This document shows positions 45,042 through 53,272 of a stretch of DNA of 64,000 bases, piece after piece. Position numbers and translations under genes: made by a program. Position 1 is the first letter of the stretch. Each line of letters opens with the position of its first letter. The DNA lies in NCBI RefSeq assembly GCF_900090285.1, contig NZ_LT607754.1, positions 1,302,001-1,366,000 of the forward strand. The letters are read 5' to 3'. The notes beneath the pieces are model-generated. The model saw only the letters and a list, made by a program, of their open reading frames with translations, was not told the origin of the DNA and made no database searches. This stretch comes from Micromonospora inositola. GTDB taxonomy: Bacteria; Actinomycetota; Actinomycetes; Mycobacteriales; Micromonosporaceae.

Positions 45042-46523
45042 ATGCGGACCCGCCGCGACCAGGTGCAGGCGTACCGCTTCGTCACCCGCCGCATCGTCTC
45101 CGCGCTGCTCTCCGGCGACCCGGAGACCAACGACCTGCCGATGCGGCGGCTCGGCATGGCGGTCTTCGGCAGCGTCCTCGTGGCGGCCATCGTGCTCGGC
45201 GGCGCCGGCGCGTACGGCCAGTTCACCGGCAACGCCGCCCCGCTGGAGGCGAACACCCTGGTGATCGAGCGGGAGACCGGCGCCACGTACGTCTTCGCCG
45301 ACGGCCAGCTGCACCCGACGCTCAACTACGCCTCCGCCCGGCTCATCCTCAACGAGGCGTACCCGCAGGTGCGGACCATGTCCCAGGCGTCCATCAAGGA
45401 CCGGCCGCGCGGTCGTACCGTGGGCATCGTCGGCGCCCCGGACGACCTGCCGGACCGGAAGTCGCTGGTCGGCCTCCCCTGGTCGGTCTGCGACGTGCCC
45501 GACCCGGCGGACCCGCGGCGCTCGGGCACCCGGGTGGCGATCGACCGACCGCTGCCGGGCGGCATCCCGCTCACCGACCAGGCCGTCCTGGCCCGGGTCG
45601 ACGGCGAAAGGTACCTGCTCACCGGCGGCTCGCGGCTGCGCATCGTCGGGGGCGAGCAGGCGCTGGTCGCCCTCAAGATGGCCGGCGCGGCCACCCTCAC
45701 CGTGGGGCAGCAACTGCTCAACGCGGTGCCGGCCGGGCCGGAGCTGCGGAAGCCGACGATCGACGGCGACGGTGACCCGAGCGGCCTGACGGTGGCGGAC
45801 CGTCCGGCGCGGATCGGCCAGGTGTACCGGGCGGCTGGCCAGCACTACGTGCTGACCCGGCAGGGACTGGCGGCGATCAAGGAGATCACCGCCCTGCTGC
45901 TGCTGGGCGACGGCGGTCAGATCACCGACATCACCCCGGACCAGGCCGGTCAGCTCCTCACCGACCAGCGGCTGGATGCCGAGGGCATGCCGCAGCAGCT
46001 CCCCACCGTGCACGACATCCGCGCGGGCCAGACCGTGGTCTGCGCCAGTTACCGGGCCGGCGCCGCCGGCGGGCCGCCGACCACCACCCTGGAGGTCTTC
46101 GACCGGGCGCCGGCCGAGTTGACCGGGGACGCCGGGGTCGCCGTACGCCAGGGCGCCCGGGACGCGGTCCGCACCGCGGAGAGCGTGCTGCTTCCCGGCG
46201 GGAAGGGTGTCCTGGTCCAGGCCGCGGCCGGGTCGGGCGAGGGGGGCGCCGCCGCGGCCGGCTCGACCGTCTACCTGGTCAGCGGCCAGGGCGTCCGCTA
46301 CCCACTGGGCACCCGCTCCGGGGACGCGCTGGCCGCGCTCGGGTACGGCGGCGTGTCCCCGCTGGCGGTGCCCGCGGCGCTGCTGGCGCTCATCCCGACC
46401 GGTCCCGCGTTGGAGCGGGCGGACGCGCTGGCCTACTTCGAGCCGGAGGCCGACGGCTCGACGCCCGCCACAGCGGGACCGACGGCCGAGAGCCCGGACG
46501 CAACGCCGGCCCAGGGCGGCTGA
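45042..46523 (+). CDS. eccB: EccB, type VII channel component
   Basis: 493 residues. Starts MRTRRDQVQAYRFVTRRIVSA, the conserved cytoplasmic opening, one membrane helix (about 38-60), then the periplasmic repeat domain with YVFADGQLHPTLNYASARLIL, VCDVPDP, YLLTGG, YVLTRQG and a C-terminal LIPTGPAL-x-YF end followed by a Thr/Pro/Ala tail. A single Cys pair (SVCDV and VVCAS) matches the disulfide of the family. ATG with GGAGG 6 bases upstream; divergent from eccE. Confidence 0.95.
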   Translation: MRTRRDQVQAYRFVTRRIVSALLSGDPETNDLPMRRLGMAVFGSVLVAAIVLGGAGAYGQFTGNAAPLEANTLVIERETGATYVFADGQLHPTLNYASARLILNEAYPQVRTMSQASIKDRPRGRTVGIVGAPDDLPDRKSLVGLPWSVCDVPDPADPRRSGTRVAIDRPLPGGIPLTDQAVLARVDGERYLLTGGSRLRIVGGEQALVALKMAGAATLTVGQQLLNAVPAGPELRKPTIDGDGDPSGLTVADRPARIGQVYRAAGQHYVLTRQGLAAIKEITALLLLGDGGQITDITPDQAGQLLTDQRLDAEGMPQQLPTVHDIRAGQTVVCASYRAGAAGGPPTTTLEVFDRAPAELTGDAGVAVRQGARDAVRTAESVLLPGGKGVLVQAAAGSGEGGAAAAGSTVYLVSGQGVRYPLGTRSGDALAALGYGGVSPLAVPAALLALIPTGPALERADALAYFEPEADGSTPATAGPTAESPDATPAQGG

Positions 46524-46642
46524 GCGTCCCCCGGTCCGATGTGGAGTTGGAAGGCCGGGGTCGACGGGTCGCCCCGGTTGGCCCCGGTCGACTAACCTGG
46601 GCATGGCCAATGGTTATCGACGATGACTACGGGGATGCAGCC

Positions 46643-47014
46643 ATGACCGGGCGCACGACAGTCGACGTACTGTCCTTGGAGGACTTCCACCAGCGGTTGG
46701 CGGGTCGGCTGACCGAGGTCGAGTCGGTGCTACGGAAGCTCAACACCGAGTTGCAGTGCCGGCCGCCGGCGCTCGGCACGTTCGCCGACGCCACGGGGAA
46801 CGCCCGCCGCTACAGCGAGACCCACGCCAGCTACGTGACGCAGGCCGAGCGGCTGCGCAAGGCGATCATCGCGGCGCAGACGGCGACCAGCACGATCATG
46901 GCCAACTACCGGACCACCGAGGCGCGCAACGCGGCCACCGCGGCCGACATCATGGCCGCCCTCGCGGGCGTCGACGAGGCGCTGAAGCCGGCGGAGGGGG
47001 ACCCGCGTGTCTGA
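46643..47014 (+). CDS. YxxxE-bearing type VII partner (EspC-like)
   Basis: 123 residues, helical, without signal peptide. YRTTE at 89-93 fits the YxxxD/E export signal, followed by ARNAATAADIMAAL, as in the EspC-like (PF10824) secretion targets. Overlaps the next gene by 8 bases, which marks the pair as co-produced. ATG 46643 has GGGGA 7 bases upstream; an ATG at 46610 would add 11 non-conserved residues. Confidence 0.75.
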   Translation: MTGRTTVDVLSLEDFHQRLAGRLTEVESVLRKLNTELQCRPPALGTFADATGNARRYSETHASYVTQAERLRKAIIAAQTATSTIMANYRTTEARNAATAADIMAALAGVDEALKPAEGDPRV

Positions 47015-48290
47015 GTACACCCAGCGCTACCAGCACGTCAGCCACCAGGAGCTGTACAACGGCGTGAAGTCCGGCGACCCCAGGCAGGTGGACGGCCTGA
47101 GCGCGCAGTGGAGTTCGCTGCAGGACACGCTGGAGAGCCTCGGTCGGGACCTCGCCGGCGACCTGGACGCGCTGGCCCGATCCTGGACGGGCGACGCCTC
47201 CCGCGAGTTCCACCGCCGGCTGGACCTGGTGGTCGGCTACTCGGGGGACCTCGCCCAGGGGATGACCGACGTCCGCGGGGCGCTCACCATGATGGCCGAC
47301 GAGCTGCGTACCGCCCAGGCGAAGGCGGAGAGCCCGGAAGCGACCGACGACAACGACAAGGCGCTCTCCGGCGCCGGTAAGGGCTTGCTCCTCGGCGGTG
47401 TCCCCGGCGCCCTCGTCGGCGGGTTCCTCGGCCACGAGCAGGACAAGGCCGAGCAGGAGAAGGCGCACCAGCGGATGGTGCAGGTGGTGGCGGCGCTGGC
47501 CGAGGGCTACGACTTCTCCGCGTACGGGCGGGTCGTCACCGCTCCGGCACCGGATCGGGACCTGCCGGGCCACACCGACCGGTCGGGCACGACGCCGAGC
47601 GGCGGACCGTCCGTGGGCACCCCGTCGGCCGCGCCGCATTCGGGCACGTTCACCGGCGCCACCGCGACCACCTCCGGCGTGCACCACCCGGCACCGACCG
47701 GTGGTTCCGCGGGCCCGGCCGGGCCCGACAGCCAGACGGCGGGCTCCGGCACGCCGGGCCACACCGGCGGCACTCCCGGCGTGGTGGACCCGGATGCGGG
47801 CACCTCGCTGGCCGGTGCCGCCCCGCTGCTCGGCGGAGGGCTGCTGGCCGGCGGCGTCGCCGGGGCCGGGACGGCCGGCGCGACCGCGACGGCCACGACC
47901 GGCGGGGCCGGTCTGCTCTTCGGGGTCCCCGGCGGCACGCCGGCCGGCGGTGTGGTCGGCACCGGATCGCTGGCCGGGTCGGGGCAGGGCACGCCGACCT
48001 CCGCCCGGGCGGGCGGCGGGACGGCGGGCCCGGAGAGCCGTTCGGCGGCCGGCACCGGTCGACTGGCGTCGGGCCGGGCCGGCGCGGTCGACGTGGAGGG
48101 CCGCTCCGGCGGAGGCCGCGGCGCCACCGGGCGGTCCGCCATGGCCGGCGGCAACCGCAATGGCGTGCTCGGCGGGCGCGGCGAGCCCGACGCGGAGGAG
48201 TCGGACGAGCGGCTGACCTGGCTGACCGAGGACGAGATGGTCTGGGGGGACGGCGGGGCGGCCCCGCCCCCGGTGCTCGGCACCAACTGA
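47007..48290 (+). CDS. WXG100-like type VII substrate with low-complexity tail
   Basis: 427 residues. N-terminal helical hairpin (about 25-125) with WTG at 60-62, a Gly-rich hydrophobic stretch (GKGLLLGGVPGALVGGFLG) near 135, then about 240 residues of Gly/Thr/Ala/Pro low complexity and the C-terminus LTWLTEDEMVWGDGGAA plus PPPVLG. The end resembles that of the 447-residue protein at the other side of the locus. GTG start inside the end of the YxxxE gene. Confidence 0.82.
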   Translation: MSEYTQRYQHVSHQELYNGVKSGDPRQVDGLSAQWSSLQDTLESLGRDLAGDLDALARSWTGDASREFHRRLDLVVGYSGDLAQGMTDVRGALTMMADELRTAQAKAESPEATDDNDKALSGAGKGLLLGGVPGALVGGFLGHEQDKAEQEKAHQRMVQVVAALAEGYDFSAYGRVVTAPAPDRDLPGHTDRSGTTPSGGPSVGTPSAAPHSGTFTGATATTSGVHHPAPTGGSAGPAGPDSQTAGSGTPGHTGGTPGVVDPDAGTSLAGAAPLLGGGLLAGGVAGAGTAGATATATTGGAGLLFGVPGGTPAGGVVGTGSLAGSGQGTPTSARAGGGTAGPESRSAAGTGRLASGRAGAVDVEGRSGGGRGATGRSAMAGGNRNGVLGGRGEPDAEESDERLTWLTEDEMVWGDGGAAPPPVLGTN

Positions 48291-48410
48291 TCCGCCACCG
48301 CGACGTACCTGCGGGGTTGGATGCCTCCGTCCACAGCGCATGGTGGGGCGCGTCACGTCGACCCGGTAGATCGTCGAGCTGCATGAGGCGGACCTGACCG
48401 ATAGGTTGAG

Positions 48411-48851
48411 ATGGTGCTGCCCGTAGCTTTCGCCCCGCCCCTCTGGGCAGCGACGCTGCGCACCCTGCGGAAGTTGACCCGCCTGGCGGTGACGGCCCTG
48501 GTGCTCGTCGCCGGGCTCGGCGGCGCGACCGCCTCCGCTGCTCCCGCCGAGGCTTTCCGGCCGACCGCGGAGCCCGGCCAGGTCGCCGCGTTCCAGGTCG
48601 CCCCAGTTTCTTTCGTCGGCCCGGCGACCGCCGACCGGAGCGCCGGCGCCGCCGTCGAGTGGGTCGCCGCCCCGAGCGGAGCGTCCGCCGCCGAGCGGAT
48701 CACCGGCACGCCGGGCGGGCGCCCGGCCGGGGCCGCTCCCGAGCGGCCGGCGCGGCGCTCCGCCGCTCTCTCGCCAGCCCCCGCGTCCGGCCCGGCCCCC
48801 GTCGACCCGGGCCGGGACGCCGTCGGCCGGCGCGGGCCGCCGCGCGGCTGA
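48411..48851 (+). CDS. Putative secreted protein
   Basis: 146 residues: signal-like N-terminus (LTRLAVTALVLVAGLGGATA, cleavage near ASA-AP about 44), the rest Pro/Ala/Arg-rich with little predicted structure. No family recognised. AGGTTGAG precedes the ATG. Codon pattern is consistent with coding, but a spurious frame cannot be excluded. Confidence 0.5.
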   Translation: MVLPVAFAPPLWAATLRTLRKLTRLAVTALVLVAGLGGATASAAPAEAFRPTAEPGQVAAFQVAPVSFVGPATADRSAGAAVEWVAAPSGASAAERITGTPGGRPAGAAPERPARRSAALSPAPASGPAPVDPGRDAVGRRGPPRG

Positions 48852-49036
48852 TCCGGCCGGCCGACGCCGGGAGGTCTCGCCGACTTCCCGCCGCCGTGCG
48901 GTCCCGCTGATTGCCCGCTGACCCGCTCGGGTACGGCCACGAGGACCGTTCCGCGCCGCCGTCGCGCCCCGCGGCGATCCCCGTTCGCCGGCCGGGCACG
49001 ACCGTCCAATTCGAACGATCCACCACGAGGTGCTGG

Positions 49037-49861
49037 ATGCAGACCGTCTTCTCCACAGTCCTGCCCGACGTCCCCCAGGCCGCCGGGATCTGGCTGGTCC
49101 TGCTCGCAGTGGCGGCGATCGCCGTCGCCGCGCTGATCGTGCGCCCCGCCCTGTTCCGGTCGGTGTTCGGCGACCGGATCAGCGAAGCCGCGATGCCGAG
49201 CAGCTTCGAGCTGGCCGAGGAGGCCCGGGAACAGGCCCGCTACGCGCAGGAGGTGGCGGTGGCCACGGAACGCGCGGCGGTCACCGCCGAGCGGCGCCGC
49301 GCCGAGTGGCTGGCCGCCCAGGAGGAGGTCGAGGAGGCCTGGCGGGCGTACGAGGCGGCGGAGCAGGACGTCCGCCGGTTGGCGGCCGCCGCCGCGCTGC
49401 CGCTGCCGCGTACCCCCCGGACGCCCGCCGAGTACGCCGATCGGGAGCGCTGGCTGCACCGGGCGGCGCTCGACGCGCAGTGGCGGCAGGAGATCACGGT
49501 GGAGCAGCTCAGCGACATCCTGGGCCACCGTGGCTGGGAACCGAGCCGGCACCCGGTGGAGCAGGAGCTGCTGCTGCGCCGGCTGGTCCGCGACAACCTG
49601 CGCACCCGGCAGCAGGCCGCCCGGGAGCGGGAGCAGGCCGCCTGGCGGGCCGCCGAGCTGGCCGCCGCCGCCGCCCGCAGCCTCCGCGACGAGGCGTACG
49701 CGGCGACCGGCCGGGCGCCCGGGGCGCAGTCGCTGCTCGCCACCGTGGACCTGGCCGGTGCGACCACCCGCGATGCCGCGCTGGCGACCCGGGCAGCGAC
49801 GGAGACCACCCGGGAGACGCCGACCGTGGCCCGCGGTCGAGCGGCCGTGCCGGCGTACTGA
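49037..49861 (+). CDS. Membrane-anchored coiled-coil protein
   Basis: 274 residues. One N-terminal helix (about 16-36, GIWLVLLAVAAIAVAALIV), then a long helical, Glu/Arg/Ala-rich coiled coil (about 60-235: EEAREQARYAQEVAVATERA and so on) with a WLHRAALDAQWRQEITVEQL segment. C-terminus Thr/Ala-rich. No family recognised. ATG 49037 with GAGG 6 bases upstream. It may belong with the T7SS neighbourhood, but nothing proves that. Confidence 0.75.
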   Translation: MQTVFSTVLPDVPQAAGIWLVLLAVAAIAVAALIVRPALFRSVFGDRISEAAMPSSFELAEEAREQARYAQEVAVATERAAVTAERRRAEWLAAQEEVEEAWRAYEAAEQDVRRLAAAAALPLPRTPRTPAEYADRERWLHRAALDAQWRQEITVEQLSDILGHRGWEPSRHPVEQELLLRRLVRDNLRTRQQAAREREQAAWRAAELAAAAARSLRDEAYAATGRAPGAQSLLATVDLAGATTRDAALATRAATETTRETPTVARGRAAVPAY

Positions 49862-49922
49862 CGGCGGCGACGACCCGGCCGGGCCGCTCGCGGGGGTGGT
49901 CGGACTGGGTTAGCGTGACCGG

Positions 49923-50264
49923 GTGTCCCGCCAGACCTGGATCCTGGTCGTGCTCGCCGCCATCGTCGCGCTGGCGACGCTGGTCGGGGCCGTGCTGCTC
50001 GCCGTCCGGTTGGTGCGCGCCCGCCGGCTGCTCGGCGCGCTCGGGGTGGGCGGCAAGGTCGCCTTCTACGGCGCGCTGATCTACACGATCCTTCCGGTGG
50101 ACGTGCTCCCCGACCCGATCTATCTGGACGACATGGGTGTCCTGGCCGGCGCCCTGATCTATCTGACCCGGCTGGCCCACAAGCATCGGGCCGCGCAGCG
50201 GCGGCTGCCCGGTCAACCGGAGCCTCCGCCGGAACAGGGCCGGCTCCGTCGTCCCGTGTCATGA
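49923..50264 (+). CDS. DUF1232 (YkvA-like) membrane protein
   Basis: 113 residues. First helix about 5-28, then the DUF1232 core KVAFYGALIYTILPVDVLPDPIYLDDMGVLAG with the PxDxxPD signature, and a basic Pro-rich tail. Function of the family unknown. GTG start. Confidence 0.88.
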   Translation: MSRQTWILVVLAAIVALATLVGAVLLAVRLVRARRLLGALGVGGKVAFYGALIYTILPVDVLPDPIYLDDMGVLAGALIYLTRLAHKHRAAQRRLPGQPEPPPEQGRLRRPVS

Positions 50265-50314
50265 TCTCCGTCCGGGCCGATGGTCGGCCCGGACGGGCGG
50301 ACAGGGGGCGGTAC

Positions 50315-50743
50315 ATGGCGGGCGACCACCGGTTGGACCCGCGGGACGAACGGGTCGCCGCGTTCTTCCGGGACCGGCACCTCGCCACCCTGACCACCCT
50401 GCGCGCGGACGGTACCCCGCACGTCGTACCGGTCGGGGTCACCTTCGACGCGGAAGCCGGGCTGGCCCGCGTGATCACCTCGGGGACCTCGGCCAAGGCC
50501 CGGAACGTGGCGACGGCCGGACCCGACGGCACGCCGGTGGCGGTCTGCCAGGCGGACGGGCGGTGGTGGCTGACCGTGGAGGGCCGGGCGATGCTCCGCC
50601 GGGATCCCGGGTCGGTTGCCGAGGCCGAGCGCCGGTACGCCGAGCGGTACCGGCAGCCCCGACCGAACCCGGCGCGGGTGGTCATCGAGATCGCCGTGAC
50701 CCGCCTGCTGGGCAGCCTCCCCGCCGCCGAGCCACGCAGCTGA
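50315..50743 (+). CDS. PPOX-class flavin/F420-binding split-barrel protein
   Basis: 142 residues of the pyridoxamine-5'-phosphate oxidase-like fold: FFRDRHLATLTTLRADGTPHVVPVGVTFD, TSGTSAKARNVATAGPDGTPVAVCQADG, WWLTVEGRAML. This matches the actinobacterial F420-dependent or flavin-binding group; which cofactor is used cannot be told. ATG 50315 with AGGGGG upstream. Confidence 0.85.
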   Translation: MAGDHRLDPRDERVAAFFRDRHLATLTTLRADGTPHVVPVGVTFDAEAGLARVITSGTSAKARNVATAGPDGTPVAVCQADGRWWLTVEGRAMLRRDPGSVAEAERRYAERYRQPRPNPARVVIEIAVTRLLGSLPAAEPRS

Positions 50744-51068
50744 CCGCCCGACCCGGTCCCTCATGATCCACCTGTCCTGAACGGCGTCCGGTCTCGGGCC
50801 AGGCGCGAGGGATGGGGCTGGTGTCCGGTCTGGCGGTGACCGGCGTCGCGCTGCTGGTGGAATCGCGGCCCGGCCCTGGTCGTTACGTCCTCCGTACGAC
50901 TGAGCAGGACGGTCGGCCGGGCGGAATGGCCCGCGGCGGCCGGTCGTTACCTCCCCGATGGGCCAGCGGGTGCCGCCCCGGTCCACCGATCCCTCCTACA
51001 AGCCGAGCGCCAGTCCCGGTGCTGCGTCTCCTTACCCGGAGGCGTCAACCCCCCGATGGAGCTTCTAC
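50744..51068. other. 325-base leader region with a GGTCGTTAC repeat
   Basis: No gene supported. It contains two copies of GGTCGTTAC, at 50878-50886 and 50942-50950, each followed within a few bases by a pyrimidine-rich CTCC. They may be operator half-sites for the following secreted peptidase gene. No known riboswitch pattern seen. Confidence 0.35.
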
Positions 51069-51746
51069 ATGTACCTGATGTTCCGCAACAGCATGCTTTC
51101 CGTCGCCGGCCTGATCATGTCCGCTGGTGTCATCGCCGGTGCCGCCGTGGCCGCGCAGGCCGCCGCCCCGGCCCAGGCCAAGCCGGTCAGCTCGGTGAAG
51201 GCCGACAAGGACAACGGCAAGGGCAACGGCAAGGGCGCCGACAAGAGCGAGCGCCGTGCCAACTACCAGTACGAGGCCCAGCCGAACTTCTTCTACTGCG
51301 GCCCGACGGCGACCGCGATGGCGCTGTCGGCCGAGGGCAAGGTCGTCAGCCTGGACGAGGTGGCGCAGAAGCTCGGCACGACCGAGAACGGCACCGACTC
51401 GGCCTTCGACGTCACCCGGGTGCTGAACGAGTACACCGGTGGCAAGTACAAGACCACCGAGCTCCGGGACGACGTGGCCACCAAGGAGCAGGTCGAGCGC
51501 CTGCGCGAGGACGTCAAGACGGCGGTGGACGCCGGTCGCCCGGTCGTCGCCAACGCGATGGGCACCGCGCTGGACATCGACGGTGTCCAGCACGGCTTCC
51601 CCGGCCACTATGTGACCGTGGTGGAGTACAAGGACGACGGCAACACCGTGATGATCGCCGACCCGGCCAGCCCGAACGAGCCGGAGTACTGGATGGACGT
51701 GACCGAGCTGGCCAACTGGATCGCGGGCCGCGGTTACAGCTCCTGA
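51069..51746 (+). CDS. Secreted C39-like cysteine peptidase
   Basis: 225 residues. Signal peptide (about 1-37, cleavage near AQA-KP), a Lys/Gly/Asp-rich linker (NGKGNGKGADK), then a C39_2-type domain with catalytic Cys 77 (FFYCGPTATAMAL), His 180 (FPGHYVTVVEY) and Asp 198 (MIADPA). Probably an extracellular or wall-associated peptidase; no ABC transporter nearby, so not a bacteriocin-processing unit. ATG 51069 with GGAG 7 bases upstream. Followed by a strong terminator. Confidence 0.88.
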   Translation: MYLMFRNSMLSVAGLIMSAGVIAGAAVAAQAAAPAQAKPVSSVKADKDNGKGNGKGADKSERRANYQYEAQPNFFYCGPTATAMALSAEGKVVSLDEVAQKLGTTENGTDSAFDVTRVLNEYTGGKYKTTELRDDVATKEQVERLREDVKTAVDAGRPVVANAMGTALDIDGVQHGFPGHYVTVVEYKDDGNTVMIADPASPNEPEYWMDVTELANWIAGRGYSS

Positions 51747-51758
51747 TGAGCACGACCG

Positions 51759-51800
51759 ACGAAGGGCCGGTCTCCCCGAGCGGGGAGACCGGCCCTTCGT
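51759..51800. terminator. Strong bidirectional terminator after the peptidase gene
   Basis: A perfect 19-bp stem (51759-51777 with 51782-51800) and a 4-base loop, with GAGCAC (51748-51753) and GTGCTC (51802-51807) as extra outer complement. It ends just before the stop of a minus-strand remnant frame. Confidence 0.8.
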
Positions 51801-51805
51801 TGTGC

Positions 51806-51949
51806 TCAGGACCGGTCGGCCCGGGCGACCTCGTCGATCAGGCTGGCGAGCAGCGCCACCCGGGGCGCCGGGTCGGCGGCCGGGGCGCGCTCGACCGCCA
51901 GCCCGGCGGCCAGGCACCAGGTCTGCACCACGTCGGCGGCGGCGGGCAG
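51806..51949 (-). pseudogene. Possible C-terminal remnant of a gene
   Basis: On the minus strand a coding-like frame runs LPAAADVVQTWCLAAGLAVE to IDEVARADRS and a TGA at 51806. It resembles a helical C-terminus and ends exactly against a bidirectional terminator, as a real gene would. No convincing start or ribosome site is seen before the sequence turns into the HAD gene promoter region; a GTG at 51931 would give 41 residues. A truncated gene or a small protein; family not recognised. Confidence 0.3.
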
Positions 51950-52010
51950 CCCTCGAGGTGACCGGAGCCGGAGTCCACGGCGGCCAACCGGCGTCGGTAG
52001 CATCTGGACC

Positions 52011-52670
52011 GTGCGCCGACCGGTGATCTTCGACCTCTTCCACACCCTGGTCCGCGGCGCGGACGCCGAGCGCGACCGGGTGGTCGGCGAGATGGCCGTC
52101 ATGGTGGGCGTGGACCCGCCGGCGCTGGTCGCCGCGTACCACGCGACGTGGCGGGAGCGGCTGGTCCGCTGGGACGTCGCGGAGACCGTCCGGATCCTGG
52201 CCGGGCGGCTCGGCGGCACGCCCTCCGACGAGGCGGTGGCCCGGGCGGCCGCCCACCGGTGCGCGCTGGCCCGACGGGTGCTGGCCTCGGTGTCACCGGC
52301 CACTCTGGACGCGCTCGACGCGCTGCGGGCCGCCGGCCACCCGCTCGCCCTGCTCAGCAACGCCACCTCGGAGACCGCCGAGGCGTGGCCGGAGACCGTG
52401 CTGGCCCGGCGGCTGGACGCGGCCGTCTTCTCCTGCCAGCTGGGCGTGGCCAAGCCGGACCCGGCCAGCTACCTCGCCGCCGCCGACCGGCTGGGCGCCG
52501 CACCGACCGACTGCGTCTACGTCGGGGACGGCGCGGACGGCGAGCTGGCCGGAGCGGCGGCGATCGGCATGACGGTGCTGCGGACGACCGAGCACAACGA
52601 CACGGACCCGGCCTGGGACGGCCGCACGCTCGCCTCCCTGGCCGAGCTGCCCGCCCTGCTACGCGGCTGA
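52011..52670 (+). CDS. HAD-superfamily hydrolase
   Basis: 219 residues. Motif I FDLFHTLV with the nucleophile Asp 8 (the second Asp of DxD is Phe, as in many haloacid-dehalogenase-like members), helical cap, motif II LLSNATS, motif III Lys in AKPDPASY, motif IV YVGDGADGE. Small-molecule phosphatase or dehalogenase; substrate unknown. GTG start. Confidence 0.9.
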   Translation: MRRPVIFDLFHTLVRGADAERDRVVGEMAVMVGVDPPALVAAYHATWRERLVRWDVAETVRILAGRLGGTPSDEAVARAAAHRCALARRVLASVSPATLDALDALRAAGHPLALLSNATSETAEAWPETVLARRLDAAVFSCQLGVAKPDPASYLAAADRLGAAPTDCVYVGDGADGELAGAAAIGMTVLRTTEHNDTDPAWDGRTLASLAELPALLRG

Positions 52671-52956
52671 GCTGCCGCCGCCGGCAACGCCGCGGCCGCC
52701 CGCCCCCGGTTCGGGACGGGCAGCCGCGCTGCGGGATGGTCGCCTGGGAGGTCTCGGGCACCGGCTGGCTCGCTCTCGTCCACGGCACCGCCGTGGGTGC
52801 GGGTCGGCTCCGCACGACTCGACGCTGAGTCAGGCCCCGATTGCGGATCGGGGCGAGATCCGTCGACCCGGACCAGCCGCCCGGGACGGATTTCCGCCGA
52901 CCGGAAACGCCGCCCCCCGGGCACCGGCGGTGCGGCGGCCCGGGAGCGCGGTGACG

Positions 52957-53139
52957 TCAGCGGTCGGTGTCGCCCTGGCCGGTCCGCTGCTGCGCCTTGT
53001 CGACACCCTTGTCGGTCTGCTCGTCGTACTTGCCGCCGGTGCGCTGGTCGGCCATGTCGCCGGCCTTGTCCAGCCCCTTGTCGACCTGCTTGTCGTGCTG
53101 GCCGGCGACGTCCTTGGCCTTGTCCATGAAGTCACTCAT
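52957..53139 (-). CDS. Rv0909/MT0933-type antitoxin-like small protein
   Basis: 60 residues: MSDFMDKAKDVAGQHDKQVD, GLDKAGDMADQRTGGKYDEQ, then a DKGVDKAQQRTGQ end. The repeated DKxxD-A pattern matches the MT0933 antitoxin family, named for a mycobacterial toxin-antitoxin locus. No toxin gene is adjacent, so antitoxin function is not shown; it may be a stress-type charged protein like CsbD. ATG with GGGAG 8 bases upstream. Confidence 0.75.
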   Translation of the reverse strand: MSDFMDKAKDVAGQHDKQVDKGLDKAGDMADQRTGGKYDEQTDKGVDKAQQRTGQGDTDR

Positions 53140-53272
53140 GCTCGGATCTCCCTTCGTTGCCCTGATGCCTTCCCTCGGGTCGGGAGCGCAAACGCAGCCC
53201 GGGCGGGACCCGGCCCGGGTGTCGGATCGGGGCCGGGCGGGTATCGAGCGGCCACGATCGAGGAGGACCGAC

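Noticed and set aside
48353..49552. A 399-codon minus-strand frame over two plus-strand genes
   Set aside because: Low-complexity antisense translation without a ribosome site; the plus strand has a signal peptide and a coiled-coil protein.
51069..51746. A bacteriocin-processing C39 peptidase
   Set aside because: The protein has its own signal peptide, no fused ABC transporter and no precursor peptide gene nearby.
52957..53139. A complete toxin-antitoxin module
   Set aside because: Only the antitoxin-like protein is present; the neighbours are a transporter and a HAD gene, with no toxin.
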